Shown here piece after piece: positions 18,638 to 26,220 of a stretch of DNA of 64,000 nt. How positions within the stretch are numbered: position 1 is the stretch's first letter; each line of letters opens with the position of its first letter. Position numbers and translations under genes: made by a program. The stretch covers positions 124,001 through 188,000 of the forward strand of contig CAVPFX010000002.1 in the NCBI GenBank assembly GCA_963703895.1. Reading direction: 5' to 3'. This stretch comes from VRUE01 sp963703895. Its GTDB lineage: Bacteria; Actinomycetota; Thermoleophilia; Solirubrobacterales; 70-9. The notes under the pieces are model-generated. The model had not been told where the DNA came from, did no database searches, and worked only from the letters and a program-made list of their open reading frames with translations.

Positions 18638-19369
18638 TTGAAGCGAGTAGGGAGGAGCCTGACTTACGCGAACGTGATGTCGTCGATCGCGGTCTTCTTG
18701 GTTCTGGGAGGAGCGACGGCCTTTGCCGCGAGCAAGATCGGCAGCCACCGGCTCAAGGCCAACTCGGTCACGACCTCGAAGATCAAGGCCAACGCAGTCA
18801 CCACCCGCAAGATCAAGAAGAACGCGATCACCACGGGCAAGATCCGCGACAAGGCGATCATTGGCGAGAAGATCGCTGACGGCGTGGTCACCGGCGCCAA
18901 GATCGACAGCGCCAGCACGCCTTTCTCCCAGATCACCGACAGGCTGCGCGGAACGGCGAAGCTCCCCTTCCTCGCCGGCCAGATCTATCCCTTCGGCAAC
19001 GCCACCTACACGCAGCCGGTCGGCAGGGACGATCAGTACGTCGCCGGCTTCGAAGTCAACTTCCCCGCCGACTGCGAACCACCTCGCTCAGCCTCGGCGC
19101 AACTGCTGATCGACGCGGCCGATCCCGAGAACCCGACTCCCTATGACATCGCCGGACAGGGTGGCGTGACCGATGGCAGCGGCGGCGCTGTGACCCGGCA
19201 GATCAACTTCACCGCCGCCCCCGGCAGCTTCCGGGGATTGTCGAGCTTCGGGCCCCAGGCGGCGACGCCGCACACGTTCTCGATCTACATGCAAAGCGTC
19301 AGTTGCAACAACGGCAGCGGCGGAGTTGCCGGCATCGGCGCCGGCGTTGACGTGATCGGCACCAAGTAG
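18638..19369 (+). CDS. Secreted repeat protein, paralogue 4 of 4
   Basis: 243 residues from TTG at 18638, with AAAGGAG (18623-18629) as ribosome site. The signal segment VMSSIAVFLVLGGATAFAA is followed by the longest repeat tract of the four (RLKANSVTTSKIKANAVTTR, KIKKNAITTGKIRDKAIIGE). The C-terminal domain (about 115-243) is unlike the other three (GFEVNFPADCEPPRSASAQL, YMQSVSCNNGSGGVAGIG) but again has two cysteines. It suggests a conserved export and stalk module joined to exchangeable heads. Confidence 0.83.
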   Translation: MKRVGRSLTYANVMSSIAVFLVLGGATAFAASKIGSHRLKANSVTTSKIKANAVTTRKIKKNAITTGKIRDKAIIGEKIADGVVTGAKIDSASTPFSQITDRLRGTAKLPFLAGQIYPFGNATYTQPVGRDDQYVAGFEVNFPADCEPPRSASAQLLIDAADPENPTPYDIAGQGGVTDGSGGAVTRQINFTAAPGSFRGLSSFGPQAATPHTFSIYMQSVSCNNGSGGVAGIGAGVDVIGTK

Positions 19370-19376
19370 GAGGCTG

Positions 19377-19405
19377 AGAGTGGGGCGGCAGCGCCGCCGC
19401 CCTCA
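19377..19405. terminator. Possible bidirectional terminator
   Basis: GGGGCGGC and GCCGCCGCCC form an imperfect GC-rich hairpin in the 44-nt gap between the convergent paralogue 4 and acyl-CoA dehydrogenase genes. Confidence 0.35.
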
Positions 19406-19413
19406 CCCTGCCC

Positions 19414-20676
19414 TCAAACCATGCGGCGAGCGTGCTTCGGGTCCAACTCGCCCGCTGCCTCGGCTTCGGCCCGCTTGGACCAGCGGTTGAGCTCGCGGCG
19501 GGCGAGGACCATCTTGTGGACCTCGTCGGGGCCGTCGGCGAGGCGCAGCATGCGGCTGAAGCGCCAGAGCGCGGCCAGCGGCGTGTCGTCGGTCATGCCG
19601 AGCGAGCCGTGGATCTGGATCGCGCGGTCGAGCACGTCCATGACCATGTTGGCGGCGACGATCTTGATCGCCGAGATCGACTGGCGGGCGGCGCGCTTGC
19701 CCTCGGTGTCCATCTTCCAGGCGGCGTAGAGGGTGAGCAGGCGGGCCTGATCGATTTCCATCCGTGAGGCCGCGATCGCCTCCTGGACGAACTGCTTCTC
19801 GCCCAGCGGGCCGCCGAATGCCTCGCGCTCGTTGGCGCGGTGGCACATCATCTCCAACGCTCGCTCGGCGGTGCCGATTGCGCGCATGCAGTGGTGGATG
19901 CGGCCGGGGCCGAGGCGGTCCTGGGCGACGACGAAGCCCATTCCCTGGCCGCCGAGCAGGTTGCTGGCCGGGACGCGGCATTCTTCGTAGCGGATCTCGC
20001 AGTGCCCCGGGCCCTTGGCGTGGCCCATCACCGGGATCGGCCGGACCAGGTTGAAGCCGGGGTTGTCGGTCGGTACGCAGATCATCGAGGCGCGCGCGTA
20101 GGGGTTGGCCTCGGGGTCGGTGACGACCATCGCGATCGCCAGCTCGGCGCCGACGGCGCCCGAGGTGAACCACTTGTGGCCGTCGATCACCCACTCGTCG
20201 CCGTCACGCACAGCCCGTGCCTGCAGCAGGGTCGGGTCCGAGCCCGATACCTCGGGCTCGGTCATCGAGAAGCAGGAGCGGATGCGGCCCTCGAGCAGTG
20301 GCTCCAGCCAGCGTTCGCGCTGCTCGTCTGAGCCGTGCTCGGCGAGGATCTCCATGTTGCCGGTGTCCGGCGCCGAGCAGTTGAAGGCCATCGGCGCCGC
20401 CGCCGGGCTGCGCCCCATCTCCTCGCAGAGCAGCCCGTACTCCCAGTTGCTCAGTCCCGGCCCGAAGCGCTCGTCGGGCATGAAGAGGTTCCACAGCCCC
20501 TCCGACTTGGCCTTCTCGCGGACCTCGATCAGGATCTTCGGGTAGGGCACCCCCGGGGCCACCTCGGCGTCGAGGGCTTCCATGATCTCGCGCTCCTGCG
20601 GGTAGATCTCCGCATCCATGAAGTCGAGGATGCGCTCGCGCAGGGTCTCGACCTGGGGGCTGGGCGTGAAATCCAT
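19414..20676 (-). CDS. Acyl-CoA dehydrogenase family protein (ACAD10/11-like)
   Basis: FAD-dependent acyl-CoA dehydrogenase, 420 residues. The substrate and FAD segments are CFSMTEPEVSGSDPTLLQAR, WVIDGHKWFTSGAVGAELAI and GRIHHCMRAIGTAERALEMM. The C-terminal QIHGSLGMTDDTPLAALWR is typical of the ACAD10/11 branch, which works with a 4-hydroxyacyl-CoA kinase. A candidate partner kinase is at 15084-16151, separated by the four secreted-repeat genes. The ATG at 20676 fits the family N-terminus (MDFTPSPQVETLRERI). Confidence 0.9.
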   Translation of the reverse strand: MDFTPSPQVETLRERILDFMDAEIYPQEREIMEALDAEVAPGVPYPKILIEVREKAKSEGLWNLFMPDERFGPGLSNWEYGLLCEEMGRSPAAAPMAFNCSAPDTGNMEILAEHGSDEQRERWLEPLLEGRIRSCFSMTEPEVSGSDPTLLQARAVRDGDEWVIDGHKWFTSGAVGAELAIAMVVTDPEANPYARASMICVPTDNPGFNLVRPIPVMGHAKGPGHCEIRYEECRVPASNLLGGQGMGFVVAQDRLGPGRIHHCMRAIGTAERALEMMCHRANEREAFGGPLGEKQFVQEAIAASRMEIDQARLLTLYAAWKMDTEGKRAARQSISAIKIVAANMVMDVLDRAIQIHGSLGMTDDTPLAALWRFSRMLRLADGPDEVHKMVLARRELNRWSKRAEAEAAGELDPKHARRMV

Positions 20677-20731
20677 CTAACTGGGTCCTCTCCTCGGGGC
20701 TGGGTCGCCCGAACGCTAGCGGTACGGATGG

Positions 20732-20776
20732 TGACTTCGTCTTTCGTTCCGCTATACGGGAGGAAACGCGAAGTCA
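20732..20776 (-). terminator. Short hairpin of the stop-codon family (copy C)
   Basis: TGACTTCG (20732-20739) pairs with CGAAGTCA (20769-20776) around CCGCTATACGG. The TGA stop of the minus-strand reductase gene (20774-20776) lies inside the stem. Confidence 0.5.
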
Positions 20777-21346
20777 GCGATCGGGGTAGTGGCGGTAGCG
20801 GGCGAAGAGCTCGCCGTCTTGCTCCAGCAGCCAGGCGAGCTCGAGCTCCGATACCTCGGAGAGGGCGCCCTCGAGGATGTTGGGAGCGCCGCTGCCGGTC
20901 AACTTCGGGGCGATCGTCAGGAAGAGCTCGTCAACCAGGCCTGCCGCCTGCAGGGCACCGTGAAGGGTCGGGCCGCCCTCGCAGAGCAGCGCCCGGACGC
21001 CCTCCTCGCGCAGCGAGCGCAGGAGCGCCGTGAGGTCGACCCGCCCGTCCGGCCCGCTCTCGACCACGATCAGGCGTTTCTCGAGGCCGCTGTAGCGCTC
21101 GGCCCGCATCGTGCCGGCGCCGATCATCACCGCGTCGAAGCGGGTGCGCAGCCCGACCAGCATCGCCGTGTCGGCCTCCGATCCGATCGGCCCCGAGACC
21201 CCGCCGATCGAGGCGCGGCCGTCGGCGGTTGCGGCGAAGTTGACCGCGACGAAAGGCCGCTCCCCCCGCTCTTCCTCCCGGGGACGGTAGGAGTCGAGCT
21301 GCTGCTCGACCGTGGTCTCGCCGGGTGCCGGGATCAGGCGTCGCAT
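20774..21346 (-). CDS. Short RibD C-terminal-type (dihydrofolate reductase fold) reductase
   Basis: 190 residues related to the reductase half of RibD. FVAVNFAATADGRASIGGVS starts the fold, LRTRFDAVMIGAGTMRAERY is the substrate strand, and VRALLCEGGPTLHGALQAAG carries the glycine-rich NADPH loop. It lacks about 30 residues in the middle, where other members carry an extra strand and loop, so its substrate is unclear. The ATG at 21346 is preferred over an upstream one because the extra residues are encoded by a repeat. It is not in a riboflavin operon here. Confidence 0.78.
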   Translation of the reverse strand: MRRLIPAPGETTVEQQLDSYRPREEERGERPFVAVNFAATADGRASIGGVSGPIGSEADTAMLVGLRTRFDAVMIGAGTMRAERYSGLEKRLIVVESGPDGRVDLTALLRSLREEGVRALLCEGGPTLHGALQAAGLVDELFLTIAPKLTGSGAPNILEGALSEVSELELAWLLEQDGELFARYRHYPDR

Positions 21347-21363
21347 CGCCCGCAGCCTAGTGG

Positions 21364-21410
21364 TGACTTCGTCTTTCTTCGCCGTAATGGCGAACAAAGG
21401 CGAACTCAGT
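21364..21410 (-). repeat. Short hairpin of the stop-codon family (copy D, imperfect)
   Basis: TGACTTCGTCTTTCTTCG, then CGCCGTAATGGCG, then CGAACTCA parallels copy C at 20732-20776. It lies in the gap between the sulfotransferase stop and the reductase start, 6 nt from that stop. Confidence 0.4.
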
Positions 21411-21415
21411 GGCGC

Positions 21416-22405
21416 TCAGGAGTAGTCGTGCCAGCCGGCGAACTCGCGGCCGGCGAACTTCTGCAGCTCGGCGACGTCACTGGTGAAGCGGGAGCGGACG
21501 GTCTCGAAGAGGTCGTCGGGCAGCTTTGGCTTTGGCGCCGGCGGCTTCTCGGGATCGTGGACGAGCTTCTCGACTCGCCAGCGCAGCGGCTCGGGCAGGC
21601 GGTCGAAGTTGCGGTCGAAGGAGCGGAAGCCGGGCAGCTTGATCAGCTTCTCCATCAGCTGGTATTTGTCGCCCTCCTTGGCCCCGGACTTCTCCCACTC
21701 GCGGTCGAACTGCTCGGAGGTGAAGCTCTCGTCGACGCCGGCGAAGGCGAAGGCCTTGCGCATCGTCTCCTCGCGTTCGGTCTGCAGCTCCTCCTGGGTG
21801 ATGATCTCGATCTGCTCGCGATCGAAGTGCTCGAGGTAGGGCTGCAGCTGCATCCAGTACTTGGAGCGGTTCATGTAGGAGATGTCGGGGTTGGAGAGGA
21901 CCTCGACCAGGTCGCCGTTCTCATAGCCGGCGCCGGTGGCGTGGACCCAGTGCGAGAGGATGCGCTTGATCGGGTCGCGCACCATGTAGAGCAGGCGGGC
22001 GTCGGGGCAGTGCTCGCGGATCCGCTCGGCGCAGCCCGTGAAGCGCGGCTGATTGGTGTAGTGGGGCGAGGACTCGCCGCGGACCTTGAAGCGGTCGTCG
22101 AAGCGGCTCGCGTACCAGTCGAGCCCGAGGTCCCAGTTGAGCTCGCGGGCGAAGAAGTTGAGCTCCTTCGGCTTCGACATCTGGATTTCCGGATGCAGGC
22201 CGAGGTAGTGGTGGATGCTCGTCGTGCCGCACTTGAGCCCGCCGATGATGATCAGGTTCGGCAGCTCCGCGTGGCGCTTGCGGCGGCGCCGGAAGCGGCT
22301 TTTGCGATCGGCCGCGTAGCGCTCGCGGGCACGCGCGCACATCGCCTCGTCGGCGGGGTCGAGCGGGGCCTTCGCAGTGGCGATCTGGGTCTGGGCCTCT
22401 GACAC
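21416..22405 (-). CDS. PAPS-dependent sulfotransferase domain protein
   Basis: It transfers sulfate from PAPS to an unknown hydroxyl or amine acceptor. The 329 residues contain the 5'-phosphosulfate loop in PNLIIIGGLKCGTTSIHHYL and the 3'-phosphate motif in YMVRDPIKRILSHWVHATGA. FKVRGESSPHYTNQP is also typical of the heparan-sulfate-type fold found in bacteria. GTG at 22405 is preferred, leaving a basic R/K-rich N-terminus (KSRFRRRRKRHAE). The longer open frame upstream overlaps the divergent flippase-like gene. The acceptor could be a surface glycan or lipid; no neighbour decides this. Confidence 0.87.
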   Translation of the reverse strand: MSEAQTQIATAKAPLDPADEAMCARARERYAADRKSRFRRRRKRHAELPNLIIIGGLKCGTTSIHHYLGLHPEIQMSKPKELNFFARELNWDLGLDWYASRFDDRFKVRGESSPHYTNQPRFTGCAERIREHCPDARLLYMVRDPIKRILSHWVHATGAGYENGDLVEVLSNPDISYMNRSKYWMQLQPYLEHFDREQIEIITQEELQTEREETMRKAFAFAGVDESFTSEQFDREWEKSGAKEGDKYQLMEKLIKLPGFRSFDRNFDRLPEPLRWRVEKLVHDPEKPPAPKPKLPDDLFETVRSRFTSDVAELQKFAGREFAGWHDYS

Positions 22406-22426
22406 GCGCGGGCTAGTGTAGCTGCG

Positions 22427-23422
22427 ATGCCCGCTGCCGATCTTGGATCCAGCTTCAACTCGTTCTTCCACGCGTCGAGCTCGTTCTTCGCGCACCTCTC
22501 CGACATCCGCTGGACGCCCTTCATGCTCGCGCTCGGCTTCCTGCTGGCGATGCAGCTCGCCCGTGCCTGGGCTTGGCGCAACGTGCTGCGCGCCTCCTAC
22601 CCGGCGGAGCGCATCTCCTTCACCCACCTCGCCGCCGCCTACCTGGCCGGGGCGGGCATCAACGCGGTGATCCCCGCGCACGCCGGCGACGTGACCAAGG
22701 TCTTCCTGGTCAAGCGCCAGATTCCCCACTCCTCCTACCCGGCCGTCACCTCCTCCTTCCTCGTCCAGACCGTCTTCGACACCAGCGTCGGGATCCTGGT
22801 CCTGCTCTACGCGATCACCCAGGGACTGCTGCCGCCGCTACCCCAGCTGCCGAACTTGCCCGCCTTCGAGATCTCCTTCTGGGCCGACCACCCGAAGACG
22901 CTGCTGATCGTGGTCGGCGTGCTGTTGCTGGCGCTCGTGATCGGCACCTACTACCTCGCTCACCGCGTGCGGCGCTTCTGGGCGCGGGTGAGGCAGGGCC
23001 TGGTGATCCTCGGGCAGCCGCGCCGCTACCTGCGCGAGGTCTTCGCCTGGCAGGGGATCGGCTGGTTCTGCCGTTTCCTCGCCTTCTGGTTCTTCCTCGA
23101 GGCCTTCGGCATCGGCGGCTCGATCGGCAACGTGATGCTGGTGATGAGCGTGCAGGCGATCGCCAACATCATTCCCTTCACCCCAGGCGGCGCTGGCGCC
23201 CAGCAGGCTCTGCTGGTGGCGACGCTGAAGGGCCCGTCGCGCTCCGCCGTCCTCTCCTTCTCGGTGGGGACCCAGATCGCGATGGCGGCCTGGTCGGTAT
23301 TCCTCGGCTTCGCCGCGATCCTGCTCGTCTTCGGCACTGCGGACTGGAAAGGCCTGATCCGCCAGGCCCAGGACGAGGCGGACTCGGAGGCCGCGATGCT
23401 GCGCCCTCAGTCGCCTGAATAG
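22427..23422 (+). CDS. Lysylphosphatidylglycerol-synthase-type flippase-domain membrane protein (UPF0104)
   Basis: 331 residues with about seven or eight transmembrane segments. The family signature is in LAAAYLAGAGINAVIPAHAG and NIIPFTPGGAGAQQALLVAT. Proteins with this fold move or help move lipids, and many are found near glycosyltransferases. No synthase domain is attached. The gene is divergent from the sulfotransferase gene with only 21 nt between starts, so they may share control; a link to sulfated lipids would be speculation. Its TAG stop sits in a perfect hairpin shared with the convergent gene. Confidence 0.85.
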   Translation: MPAADLGSSFNSFFHASSSFFAHLSDIRWTPFMLALGFLLAMQLARAWAWRNVLRASYPAERISFTHLAAAYLAGAGINAVIPAHAGDVTKVFLVKRQIPHSSYPAVTSSFLVQTVFDTSVGILVLLYAITQGLLPPLPQLPNLPAFEISFWADHPKTLLIVVGVLLLALVIGTYYLAHRVRRFWARVRQGLVILGQPRRYLREVFAWQGIGWFCRFLAFWFFLEAFGIGGSIGNVMLVMSVQAIANIIPFTPGGAGAQQALLVATLKGPSRSAVLSFSVGTQIAMAAWSVFLGFAAILLVFGTADWKGLIRQAQDEADSEAAMLRPQSPE

Positions 23423-23437
23423 CGCTGCTATTCAGGC
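23413..23437. terminator. Bidirectional terminator overlapping both stop codons
   Basis: GCCTGAATAGC (23413-23423) and GCTATTCAGGC (23427-23437) form a perfect 11-bp stem with loop GCT. The TAG of the plus-strand gene (23420-23422) and the TGA of the minus-strand gene (23432-23434) are both inside the stem. Confidence 0.75.
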
Positions 23438-24151
23438 TCCCTGCGTCCTCGCCTGGCGGCCTCCGAGTCTCGCCTCGTCGGACGCCAGCGGGTCGCGACC
23501 ATCCCAGTCGCCCCGCGAGGCGTAGGGGCGGAAGCGGATGAAGGCGGAGTCGTGGTGGAAGGGGTTTGCCCGGTCGGTCTTGGTCGCGGCCGGGTGGGCG
23601 CCGTCGCTGTGGCCGCGGGCGTAGTTGCGCATCGCCCCGACGTTGCGCCAGAGCGAGAAGGTGGCGACGAGACGGGGTGGCCGGGCGAGACCGATCAGGG
23701 CGAGTACGTCGGGGTTGGCCACCGCCTCGGCCTCGGCGCGAGCGCTCGCCTTGAGGAAAGCGGGCAGGCGGTGGGCTCGCGGCCGGCCCAGGGTGAGGAC
23801 GGCGACCGGCTCTTCGTCGCCGAGCTTGATCTTTCGCTCGGGCAACCCGGAGAGCCCGGGCCACCTGCCGTAGACGTGCAGCGGCTGCAGGCGCACCTGC
23901 CAGCCGGGGGCGAGCGAGCGGCCCACGGGGTGGCCGGCGGAGAACGCCTCGAACGCCTCGTCGCTCTCCCAGGCGGCGATCATCGCCACCGGCCTGAGGC
24001 GCGGCGAGGGGAGGAGGCGCCCGCTAAGGGGCGCCGTGAGCACGGTCTCGCTGTAGCGGAGCCCCGCCACCTCGGAGGGCTTTGGCGGGCGCCGCAGGAC
24101 TCGCGACGCGCTTCGAAGGTCGAGATCGCAGATGTGAGCCGAGAGCAGCAT
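23432..24151 (-). CDS. Spheroidene-monooxygenase (CrtA)-like protein
   Basis: 239 residues of the family annotated as spheroidene monooxygenase in actinobacteria. ARPPRLVATFSLWRNVGAMR and NPFHHDSAFIRFRPYASRG are the conserved segments. In phototrophs CrtA oxidises carotenoids; whether this homologue does is unknown. The ATG at 24151 (MLLSAHICDLDLRSAS) is chosen because the longer frame would cross the operator palindrome. It is divergent from a TetR regulator with a 24-bp palindrome between them, so it is the likely regulated target. Confidence 0.72.
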   Translation of the reverse strand: MLLSAHICDLDLRSASRVLRRPPKPSEVAGLRYSETVLTAPLSGRLLPSPRLRPVAMIAAWESDEAFEAFSAGHPVGRSLAPGWQVRLQPLHVYGRWPGLSGLPERKIKLGDEEPVAVLTLGRPRAHRLPAFLKASARAEAEAVANPDVLALIGLARPPRLVATFSLWRNVGAMRNYARGHSDGAHPAATKTDRANPFHHDSAFIRFRPYASRGDWDGRDPLASDEARLGGRQARTQGA

Positions 24152-24168
24152 TCCGCCTCCTGGGAGAG

Positions 24169-24192
24169 CTAACCTAGTGATCACTAGGTTAG
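24169..24192. promoter_or_regulatory. Perfect 24-bp palindrome, probable TetR operator
   Basis: CTAACCTAGTGA followed by its exact complement TCACTAGGTTAG. It sits between the divergent CrtA-like and TetR starts, ending 5 nt before the TetR ATG. Position and symmetry fit an autoregulated TetR dimer site. Confidence 0.8.
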
Positions 24193-24197
24193 CGTAG

Positions 24198-24833
24198 ATG
24201 ACCGCCAAGCCCCAACCACGCAGGCGCATGAGCGCCGCCACCCGGCGGCTGGCGATCGAGGCCGCGGCCACCGACGTCTTCGCCGAGCGCGGCTACCGGG
24301 GGGCCTCGATCGACGAGATAGCGAGGCGCTCGGGAGTCACCCCGCCGGTTCTCTATGACCACTTCGCCTCCAAGCAGGCCCTCTACCGGAGCCTGCTGGA
24401 GCGCCACTTCGCCGAGCTGCGCCAGGTCTGGCGCGAGAACTTTGTCGGCGAGGATCCGCCCGGCGAGCGCGTCGCCCGCTCCTTCGACGCCTGGTTCGCC
24501 TACGTCGAGGCCCATCCTTTTGCCGGCCGCATGCTCTTCCGCGACACCACCGGCGATCCTCAGATCGAGGCGATGCACCAGGAGGTGGCGGCAAGCAGTC
24601 GCGCCGCGATCATGGGCCTCTTCGCCAGCCAGCCCGGGGCCGAGAAGGTGATCGGCCCGGAGGCGGGGGAGGGACTCGAAATGGCCTGGATAGTGATGCG
24701 CGGGGTGCTCCAGGGCCTGGCGATGTGGTGGTACGAGCACCCGGGGGTCCCGCGCGAGCGAGTCGTCGCCACGGCGATGAACGCGCTCTGGGTCGGCTGG
24801 GAGCGGACCCAGGCGGGGGAGGGCTGGGCTTAG
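24198..24833 (+). CDS. TetR/AcrR-family transcriptional regulator
   Basis: 211 residues. The N-terminal helix-turn-helix is typical: AIEAAATDVFAERGYRGASI, DEIARRSGVTPPVLYDHFAS and KQALYRSLLERHF. The C-terminal ligand-binding domain is helical (AWIVMRGVLQGLAMWWYEHP). The ligand is unknown. The operator palindrome lies directly before its start, so it likely represses itself and the divergent CrtA-like gene. A leader without a strong ribosome site suggests near-leaderless translation. Confidence 0.92.
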   Translation: MTAKPQPRRRMSAATRRLAIEAAATDVFAERGYRGASIDEIARRSGVTPPVLYDHFASKQALYRSLLERHFAELRQVWRENFVGEDPPGERVARSFDAWFAYVEAHPFAGRMLFRDTTGDPQIEAMHQEVAASSRAAIMGLFASQPGAEKVIGPEAGEGLEMAWIVMRGVLQGLAMWWYEHPGVPRERVVATAMNALWVGWERTQAGEGWA

Positions 24834-24837
24834 CCGC

Positions 24838-25269
24838 TCAGGGAGTGAGCGGATTGCTCCAACGCACGCCCTCAAAGCGGGAGAAGTCGTTGTCGCTGGA
24901 GCAGAGCTCGGCACCGTGTTCGATTGACAACGCGGCGAGATGGGCGTCGCTGGTCAGATTTCCGGCGGTGCCGAGCGGCATAAGCAGCTCGCGCATATGG
25001 CCGGCGTGCCGCTCGCTCGGGTGAACGACGGTTGCCACGGGCGAGTCGAGCCAACTGTCGACGTACTCCAAGGCGCGGTCGGGAGACAGGGCGTTGCCGA
25101 ACGTGATGGGGTTGGTTGAGATACGGAGAAAGCCGAGCAGGACCATCCAGGCGAAGCCCACTTCCTCGGTCCCCGAGAGCGTCCGCTCGAGCCAGGGTCT
25201 GGCGCGCGCGTGGTGGCGGGAGGAGTCGTCAGCGGCGTAGAGCAGCAGGTTGACGTCCGGCAGCTTCAC
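24838..25269 (-). CDS. vapC: PIN-domain toxin, VapC family
   Basis: Predicted Mg-dependent ribonuclease of a type II toxin-antitoxin pair, 143 residues. PIN acidic residues are seen in LPDVNLLLYAAD (Asp5), the central glutamate region around EVGFAWMVLLGFLRI, and the C-terminal TSDAHLAALSIEHGAEL and SSDNDFSRFEGVRW. The C-terminal motif S-x-D-x-D-F-x-R-F is classic for VapC. Its ATG overlaps the antitoxin stop by 4 nt, as expected for co-expression. Confidence 0.9.
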   Translation of the reverse strand: MKLPDVNLLLYAADDSSRHHARARPWLERTLSGTEEVGFAWMVLLGFLRISTNPITFGNALSPDRALEYVDSWLDSPVATVVHPSERHAGHMRELLMPLGTAGNLTSDAHLAALSIEHGAELCSSDNDFSRFEGVRWSNPLTP

Positions 25270-25529
25270 TTGCCGAGATGAAGCTTGCGAATCGTCTCGG
25301 CGTCCTCGAGTTCACCGGCCAGTCGCAGGGCCTTGTCGAGATTGACTCCGGGCCTGGCTTTCATCGGCTGAGGGGGAGGGAGCTTGTAGGGCCGGGGCTT
25401 TGCCTCGCCCTGCCCGAGGCCGCGCCTCACGCTCGAGTTGAGCGCCTCCTTGAAGGAGATGTCCTTCCTGCGCATCTCCTCTTTCAACTTGGCGGCTACA
25501 TCGGGGTCCAGGGTGACGGTCGTTCGCAT
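25266..25529 (-). CDS. vapB: Ribbon-helix-helix antitoxin, VapB family
   Basis: 87 residues beginning MRTTVTLDPDVAAKLKEEMR, a ribbon-helix-helix DNA-binding segment that normally neutralises VapC and represses its own promoter. The C-terminal GVNLDKALRLAGELEDAETI is the likely toxin-wrapping tail. ATG at 25529 is chosen by homology; two in-frame ATGs at 25538 and 25541 are alternatives. The sequence upstream is relatively AT-rich (CATTTACTGCTG on the plus strand) and probably carries the promoter. Confidence 0.87.
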   Translation of the reverse strand: MRTTVTLDPDVAAKLKEEMRRKDISFKEALNSSVRRGLGQGEAKPRPYKLPPPQPMKARPGVNLDKALRLAGELEDAETIRKLHLGK

Positions 25530-25570
25530 TAGAAGCATCATTGCATCACATTTACTGCTGTCATGATGCT

Positions 25571-25788
25571 CTAGCTCGACCAGCCCGGGTAACGCCCGCC
25601 GACGCGCCACTGCCAGGGCGGACGTTCCGAGCTTGGGAAGTCGTAGTGGTTGCGGCCGGGGAGGGTCTCGAGCGGGACCAGGGCGGGGTCGTCTTGGTCC
25701 AGGATGGGGAGGTTGCCGGCAGCCCCGATCTGTGACTGGTTGGCACGGCGCAGGGTGCGCTCCCAGCCGAGGCCGGGTGGATAAAGCT
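25571..25788 (-). pseudogene. Truncated duplicate of the 3' end of the TadE-like gene at 26217-26876
   Basis: On the minus strand the segment reads LYPPGLGWERTLRRANQSQI, then LDQDDPALVPLETLPGRNHY and PPWQWRVGGRYPGWSS with a TAG stop. This aligns residue for residue with the last 72 or so residues of the gene at 26217-26876 (LYRPTIGWQRLARRATQADV, PPWQWRVAGRYPGWSN). There is an in-frame stop just upstream and no start, so it is a remnant. It accounts for most of the 25530-25863 gap. Confidence 0.8.
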
Positions 25789-25863
25789 AATTAGTAAATG
25801 GATGCCGCCGCGTTGGAGCACGCGGTCGAGTAACGGCGCTACCGGACCTGGGTACAGTCCGGT

Positions 25864-26220
25864 ATGAGCACCAAGACTGGTGTCGTTTTGACGGTAGTCG
25901 CTGGGGTTGCGATGGGGGTGTTGCTTGGGCTAGGCGACGTTTGGGCCATTGCCTTTTACGCCTCGGTACTCCTTCTCCCCTTGATCGTCGGTCGATGGTG
26001 GGTCGTGGCCGCCCTTGCCGGCCCGCTGGTAGCTGGAGTGGCTCTCGAATTGACCGGCCATATGCCTGAAGGCGATTCCAATGGTGGTCTCGAATACGAA
26101 TTCGGATTTGTCTTTTTTGTTCTTTTCCTGATCCTCTCCGGGAACTTGATGCTGATCTTGGTCGGCGTCCGCAAGGTGTTCGATTTCCTGCGCCAGCGCT
26201 GGCTGACCGCTAAGACCTAG
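25864..26220 (+). CDS. Small membrane protein of unknown function
   Basis: 118 residues with three or four hydrophobic segments (GVVLTVVAGVAMGVLLGLG, AIAFYASVLLLPLIVG, VFFVLFLILSGNLMLILVGV) and a basic C-terminus (FDFLRQRWLTAKT). No family is recognised. Its codon use is AT-richer than its neighbours. It lies between the intact TadE-like gene and its truncated copy, so it probably arrived with the rearrangement that made the duplicate. Its stop overlaps the convergent gene's stop (CTAG). Confidence 0.65.
   Translation: MSTKTGVVLTVVAGVAMGVLLGLGDVWAIAFYASVLLLPLIVGRWWVVAALAGPLVAGVALELTGHMPEGDSNGGLEYEFGFVFFVLFLILSGNLMLILVGVRKVFDFLRQRWLTAKT

Noticed and set aside
16264..19369. The lysine-rich tandem repeats as a CRISPR or other DNA repeat array
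   Set aside because: The periodicity is in coding sequence (about ten codons) within four separate secreted-protein genes; spacing and sequence do not fit CRISPR.
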